Shown here in pieces: positions 5,235 through 8,492 of a stretch of 8,492 bases of DNA. Origin of the DNA: an uncultured Prevotellaceae bacterium (GTDB lineage: Bacteria; Bacteroidota; Bacteroidia; Bacteroidales; Bacteroidaceae); assembly GCA_902803455.1 (NCBI GenBank), contig CADCQC010000315.1:1-8492 (forward strand), read 5' to 3'. A program made the position numbers and the translations under genes. Within the stretch, counting starts at the first letter, position 1, and each line of letters begins with the position of its first letter. The notes under the pieces are model-generated. The model did no database searches and had not been told where the DNA came from. It was given only the letters and a program-made list of their open reading frames with translations.

Positions 5235-6092
5235 ATGAGAAAAATTCTTTTCTTCGCCATCTGTTTGTTGGCCATCGTTAGTTGCAAAGAAGAGCCAAAA
5301 GCTCCATTAGTTGTCGCACCTCAGACGGATATCAGCGACTCGCTACAGAAAGTCATCGACCAGCGAGACAATGAGATCAATGAGATGATGGCCACCCTCA
5401 ATGAGATACAGGAGGGCTTCAGACTCATCAATGAGGCTGAGAAACGGGCCACGATAGCCAAAGAGGGTGAAGGTGCCGACAAGGTGACGAGAATCAAGTC
5501 GGATATCAAGTTCATCCAGGATAAGATGAAGACCAACCGCGAACTGATCGAGAAACTCCGTCAGCAACTCAGCGAGAGCAGCATCAAGGGAGATGAGCTC
5601 AAGAAGACTATTGAGGCACTCGTCTCACAACTGGAAGCCAAAGACCATCAGTTGGCCGACCTGCAGGAAATGCTTGAGGCAAAAGACATGAGAATCAATG
5701 AGATGGGTGAGGCTATCAACGTGCTCAATACCGATGTGGCCGACCTCAAAAACGAAAGTTCACAGAAGTCGCAGACCATCAGCAACCAGGATAAGCAGTT
5801 GCATGTGGCTTATTATGTCTTCGGCACCAAGGATGAGTTGAGAGAACAGCAGATTCTCGATAAAAAAGGCAATGTGCTCAAAGACAATTTCAATAGGAAT
5901 TATTTCACCAAGATCGACATCAGAAATCTCAAGGAGATCAAACTCTACTCCAAGAAAGTCACTGTGCTCACCCCGCATCCGACATCATCTTATACGCTGG
6001 TGCCCGACAATATCAAGCAACTTACGCTGCGCATCGATAAACCAGATGTATTCTGGTCTACCAGCAAATATCTCGTGGTGCTCGTGAAATAA
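5235..6092 (+). CDS. Coiled-coil lipoprotein, predicted surface-exposed
   Basis: A 285-residue protein with a type II signal peptide: basic start MRK, hydrophobic core ILFFAICLLAIV, then lipobox LAIVSC with lipidated Cys17. The next residues are KEE, matching the K-(D/E)2 lipoprotein export signal described for surface lipoproteins in Bacteroidetes. Residues about 32-187 are rich in Glu, Lys, Gln and Leu with heptad spacing (for example ELIEKLRQQL and QLEAKDHQLADLQEMLEAK), predicting a long coiled coil. The C-terminal part (188-285) is compact and beta-rich, beginning LHVAYYVFGTKDELREQQIL and ending FWSTSKYLVVLVK. The architecture recalls Bacteroidales lipoproteins annotated as Cbp1-type collagen-binding adhesins, but I hold that name only tentatively. 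ATG 5235 is chosen because the signal peptide starts there; the frame continues upstream into rsmI. It is probably cotranscribed with rsmI, and a hairpin follows the stop. Confidence 0.87.
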   Translation: MRKILFFAICLLAIVSCKEEPKAPLVVAPQTDISDSLQKVIDQRDNEINEMMATLNEIQEGFRLINEAEKRATIAKEGEGADKVTRIKSDIKFIQDKMKTNRELIEKLRQQLSESSIKGDELKKTIEALVSQLEAKDHQLADLQEMLEAKDMRINEMGEAINVLNTDVADLKNESSQKSQTISNQDKQLHVAYYVFGTKDELREQQILDKKGNVLKDNFNRNYFTKIDIRNLKEIKLYSKKVTVLTPHPTSSYTLVPDNIKQLTLRIDKPDVFWSTSKYLVVLVK

Positions 6093-6115
6093 CCATTCAA
6101 TATTTCTTCTCCACT

Positions 6116-6154
6116 ATGCGGCAAGGCACACCCCAGCGGTGTGCCTTGCCGCAT
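6116..6154 (+). terminator. Perfect 17-bp GC-rich hairpin after the lipoprotein gene
   Basis: ATGCGGCAAGGCACACC (6116-6132) and GGTGTGCCTTGCCGCAT (6138-6154) are exact reverse complements around the five-base loop CCAGC. The stem begins 24 bases after the lipoprotein stop and should be very stable. No run of U follows on either strand, so it is not a textbook intrinsic terminator. It may protect the 3' end of the rsmI-lipoprotein message, assist termination, or be a dispersed palindromic repeat. Confidence 0.6.
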
Positions 6155-6286
6155 GATGGATGGGCCTGTCATATGGATAAAGATACCGTTCTTTTTTCAT
6201 ACATATGTCATAATGTTAATTTCTGATGAAGTTTTTATACATTTGTTGACCTTTATCGTGCGTATTTTCAATTTTTTAATCATTTA

Positions 6287-6318
6287 TTTGTGCTTTGCTT
6301 AAAAATTGATTAATTTTG
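6287..6318 (+). promoter_or_regulatory. Promoter of the SusC-family gene (TTTG-N20-TAATTTTG)
   Basis: TTTG at 6287-6290 and TAATTTTG at 6311-6318 are 20 bases apart, an exact consensus pair. It predicts a leader of about 45-50 AT-rich bases before ATG 6372, without a Shine-Dalgarno sequence. The rest of the 279-base gap (6093-6371) holds the 17-bp hairpin at 6116-6154 and otherwise AT-rich DNA with no further element I can support. Confidence 0.75.
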
Positions 6319-6371
6319 CAAACTATTTATTATTCATTTTTTTGATTTGGAATAACAATCAATTATATATT

Positions 6372-8492
6372 ATGAGAAATAGAATAAGCCTGATTTTGGC
6401 CTGCCTCTTCATGTCAATAGGATGGGCAGTGGCTCAAAACACTATCTCGGGTACCGTCGTCGACGGTGAAAACAATGAGCCTATCATTGGCGCATCTGTC
6501 TTCATCAAAGGTACTAAAGTGGGTACTGTCACCGATATTGATGGACACTTCACACTCAATGCCAGCACTGCCACTCCTACCTTGGAGATTTCTTACATCG
6601 GCATGAAAAAAGTGACTGTCAAAGGTGGTAAAAACATCAAAGTCACCATGTTTCCTGATGCAGGCACACTGGAAGAAGTGGTCGTCACGGGTATGCAGCA
6701 GATGGACAAACGTCTGTTCACTGGTGCCACCACAAAAATCGATGCGGAGAAAACCCGTCTTGACGGTGTCGCCGATGTCACCAGAGCCTTGGAGGGACGT
6801 GCTGCAGGTGTCTCCGTGCAGAATGTGTCGGGTACCTTCGGTACCGCACCCAAAATCAGAGTGCGTGGAGCTACTTCCATCTATGGCAGTTCATCACCTC
6901 TGTGGGTGGTCGACGGTGTGATCATGGAAGATGCCGTCAACGTGTCGGCAGACGACCTCTCATCTGGTGATGCAGAGACGCTGATCTCCAATGCTATCGC
7001 TGGTCTGAATGCCGATGACATCGAGAGCTTCCAGGTGCTCAAGGATGGTAGTGCCACCTCTATCTACGGTGCACGTGCCATGGCCGGTGTGGTGGTCATC
7101 ACCACCAAAAAAGGACGTGCCGGACACAGCAGCATCAACTATACCGGAGAGTTTACCTATCGCTTGAAACCTTCCTACAACGACTACAATATCAGCAACT
7201 CACAGGAGCAGATGGGTATCTACCGTGAGATGGAGAAAAAGGGATGGCTCGAGTTCTCTGCCCTGGCCAACGGAGCCTCGTCAGGACTTTATGGAAGGAT
7301 GTACTCGCTGATGGACCAATACGACGGTTCTTCTTTCGGACTGCCTTTCACACAGGCTGCCATGAACCAGTACCTCCAGCAGGCTGAGTTCAGAAACACC
7401 GATTGGTTTGACCTGCTCTTCAACAACAATATCATGCACAACCACTCGGTGAGTATCGCTACTGGTACCGACAAGGCCAACCTCTATGCCTCACTCTCTG
7501 CAATGGAAGATCCAGGATGGTATAAGGATAGCAAGGTGTCGAGATACACAGCAAATGTCAACGCCACCTTCAACCTGTCGAAGAATGTATCGCTCACCAT
7601 GAGGACCACCGGGTCGTTCAGAGAGCAGACGGCACCTGGTACGCTTAACCAGAGCACTGATGTGGTGAGTGGTGCTGTCAACCGTAACTTTGATATCAAC
7701 CCGTTCAGCTTCTGTCTCAACACAGCCAGAACACTCGATCCCGACCAGGAATATACCAGAAACTTCGCCAAATTCAATATCTTCGATGAGTTGGACAACA
7801 ACTACATCGATGTCAATGTGATGGATATCAAGTACCAAGGCGAACTCTCTTGGAAGCCTGTCTTGGGACTTGAGCTCAAGGCGCTCGGTTCTTACCGTGT
7901 CAACAGGTCCACCCGTGAGCACTACGTGCTCAACCATTCGAATCAGGCTGAGGCTTATCGCGCGGGTGTCGACAACCCCAATGTGATGTATAGCAACAAG
8001 TATCTCTACCAGAATCCTGATGATCCCAACTCACTGCCGATCTCTGTCATGCCAGAGGGTGGTATCTATACCATCAGCCGCAACTCGGTCAAGCAGCTTG
8101 ACTTCAGATTCACAGCTAATTATAATAAGGTATGGAACGATACCCACATCTTCAACGTGCTGGCTGGTATGGAGGCCAACCGCGCCGACTATGATGCTTC
8201 TGAGCATATCACCATGGGTGTAGACTATGAGATGAACAGACTGGTGAAGAAAAACTACTTCCGTGAGAAGCAGATGCTCGAGGAGGGAACGACCACAGAT
8301 GCTTTCGGCAAATCGTGGAACAGAAGACTGGCATACGTGCTCAATGGTAACTATTCTTATAAAGGACGGTATGTGCTCAACCTCACCGGGCGCTATGACG
8401 GTTCCAACCAACTCGGAAAGGCAAGAAAGTCAAGATGGTTGCCCACATGGAACATCTCTACTTCCTGGAATGCCCATGAGGAGGAATTCTTC
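6372..8492 (+). CDS. SusC/RagA-family TonB-dependent outer-membrane transporter (N-terminal 707 residues, cut by window edge)
   Basis: SusC-type proteins are outer-membrane beta-barrels that import glycans or peptides using TonB energy, normally with a SusD/RagB lipoprotein lid. The frame is open from ATG 6372 to the window edge. A signal peptide (1-21, cleavage likely after AVA before Gln22) is followed by a carboxypeptidase-regulatory-like beta-sandwich (about 23-97; SGTVVDGENNEPIIGASVFIKG and DIDGHFTL), a TonB-box-like EEVVVTG (101-107) and the plug (about 112-250), with ALEGRAAGVSVQNVSG, IRVRGATSIYGSSSPLWVVDG and LNADDIESFQVLKDGSATSIYGARAMAGVVVITTKKG split across it. The barrel starts near 255. 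There is no N-terminal STN signalling domain, so anti-sigma-type control through this protein is unlikely. A SusD partner would be expected just beyond the window. The substrate cannot be told from this part. Confidence 0.95.
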   Translation, partial: MRNRISLILACLFMSIGWAVAQNTISGTVVDGENNEPIIGASVFIKGTKVGTVTDIDGHFTLNASTATPTLEISYIGMKKVTVKGGKNIKVTMFPDAGTLEEVVVTGMQQMDKRLFTGATTKIDAEKTRLDGVADVTRALEGRAAGVSVQNVSGTFGTAPKIRVRGATSIYGSSSPLWVVDGVIMEDAVNVSADDLSSGDAETLISNAIAGLNADDIESFQVLKDGSATSIYGARAMAGVVVITTKKGRAGHSSINYTGEFTYRLKPSYNDYNISNSQEQMGIYREMEKKGWLEFSALANGASSGLYGRMYSLMDQYDGSSFGLPFTQAAMNQYLQQAEFRNTDWFDLLFNNNIMHNHSVSIATGTDKANLYASLSAMEDPGWYKDSKVSRYTANVNATFNLSKNVSLTMRTTGSFREQTAPGTLNQSTDVVSGAVNRNFDINPFSFCLNTARTLDPDQEYTRNFAKFNIFDELDNNYIDVNVMDIKYQGELSWKPVLGLELKALGSYRVNRSTREHYVLNHSNQAEAYRAGVDNPNVMYSNKYLYQNPDDPNSLPISVMPEGGIYTISRNSVKQLDFRFTANYNKVWNDTHIFNVLAGMEANRADYDASEHITMGVDYEMNRLVKKNYFREKQMLEEGTTTDAFGKSWNRRLAYVLNGNYSYKGRYVLNLTGRYDGSNQLGKARKSRWLPTWNISTSWNAHEEEFF

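Noticed and set aside
7491..7937. 148-codon antisense frame inside the SusC-family gene, and a similar one at 8031-8411
   Set aside because: Both lie opposite a continuous, conserved transporter frame and show no domain features or start context.

Overview
The window looks like a chromosomal segment from a member of the Bacteroidales, most likely a Prevotella-type organism. The evidence is a SusC/RagA outer-membrane protein, Bacteroidetes promoters of the form TTTG-N19/20-TAnnTTTG, an almost complete absence of Shine-Dalgarno sequences, a lipoprotein with a Bacteroidetes surface-export signal, and close similarity of MetK, Tdk and RsmI to the Bacteroidales versions as I remember them. The genus is an inference; no search was possible.

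Layout. The left half (1-4367) is read leftwards. In order of transcription it holds tdk (type II thymidine kinase), an AI-2E-family membrane permease, metK (S-adenosylmethionine synthetase), an AT-rich class I SAM-dependent methyltransferase, and luxS, which is cut by the window edge. The right half (4520-8492) is read rightwards: rsmI (16S rRNA C1402 2'-O-methyltransferase), a coiled-coil lipoprotein 10 bases after it, a very strong GC-rich hairpin, and a SusC-family TonB-dependent transporter cut by the right edge. tdk and rsmI diverge from a shared 152-base control region.

How the genes fit together. metK makes SAM, the methyltransferase and RsmI spend it, and LuxS acts in the recycling branch that turns S-ribosylhomocysteine into homocysteine and DPD, the AI-2 precursor. 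The left half is therefore enriched in the activated methyl cycle, and a permease of the family that includes the E. coli AI-2 exporter TqsA lies upstream on the same strand. The tdk/permease/rsmI group seems to be ordinary Bacteroidales housekeeping context, so a link between the permease and AI-2 is only a hypothesis. The methyltransferase is the odd gene in the cluster: its base composition is far more AT-rich than metK and its substrate is unknown.

The window is mostly housekeeping genes, and I do not see a clear undescribed system. Points worth a second look are the compositionally foreign methyltransferase between metK and luxS, nearly leaderless promoters of tdk and rsmI, a repeated cysteine-containing C-terminal tail on the permease, a perfect 17-bp hairpin without a U-tract, and the predicted surface-exposed coiled-coil lipoprotein. 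No tRNA, rRNA, CRISPR array or insertion sequence was seen.
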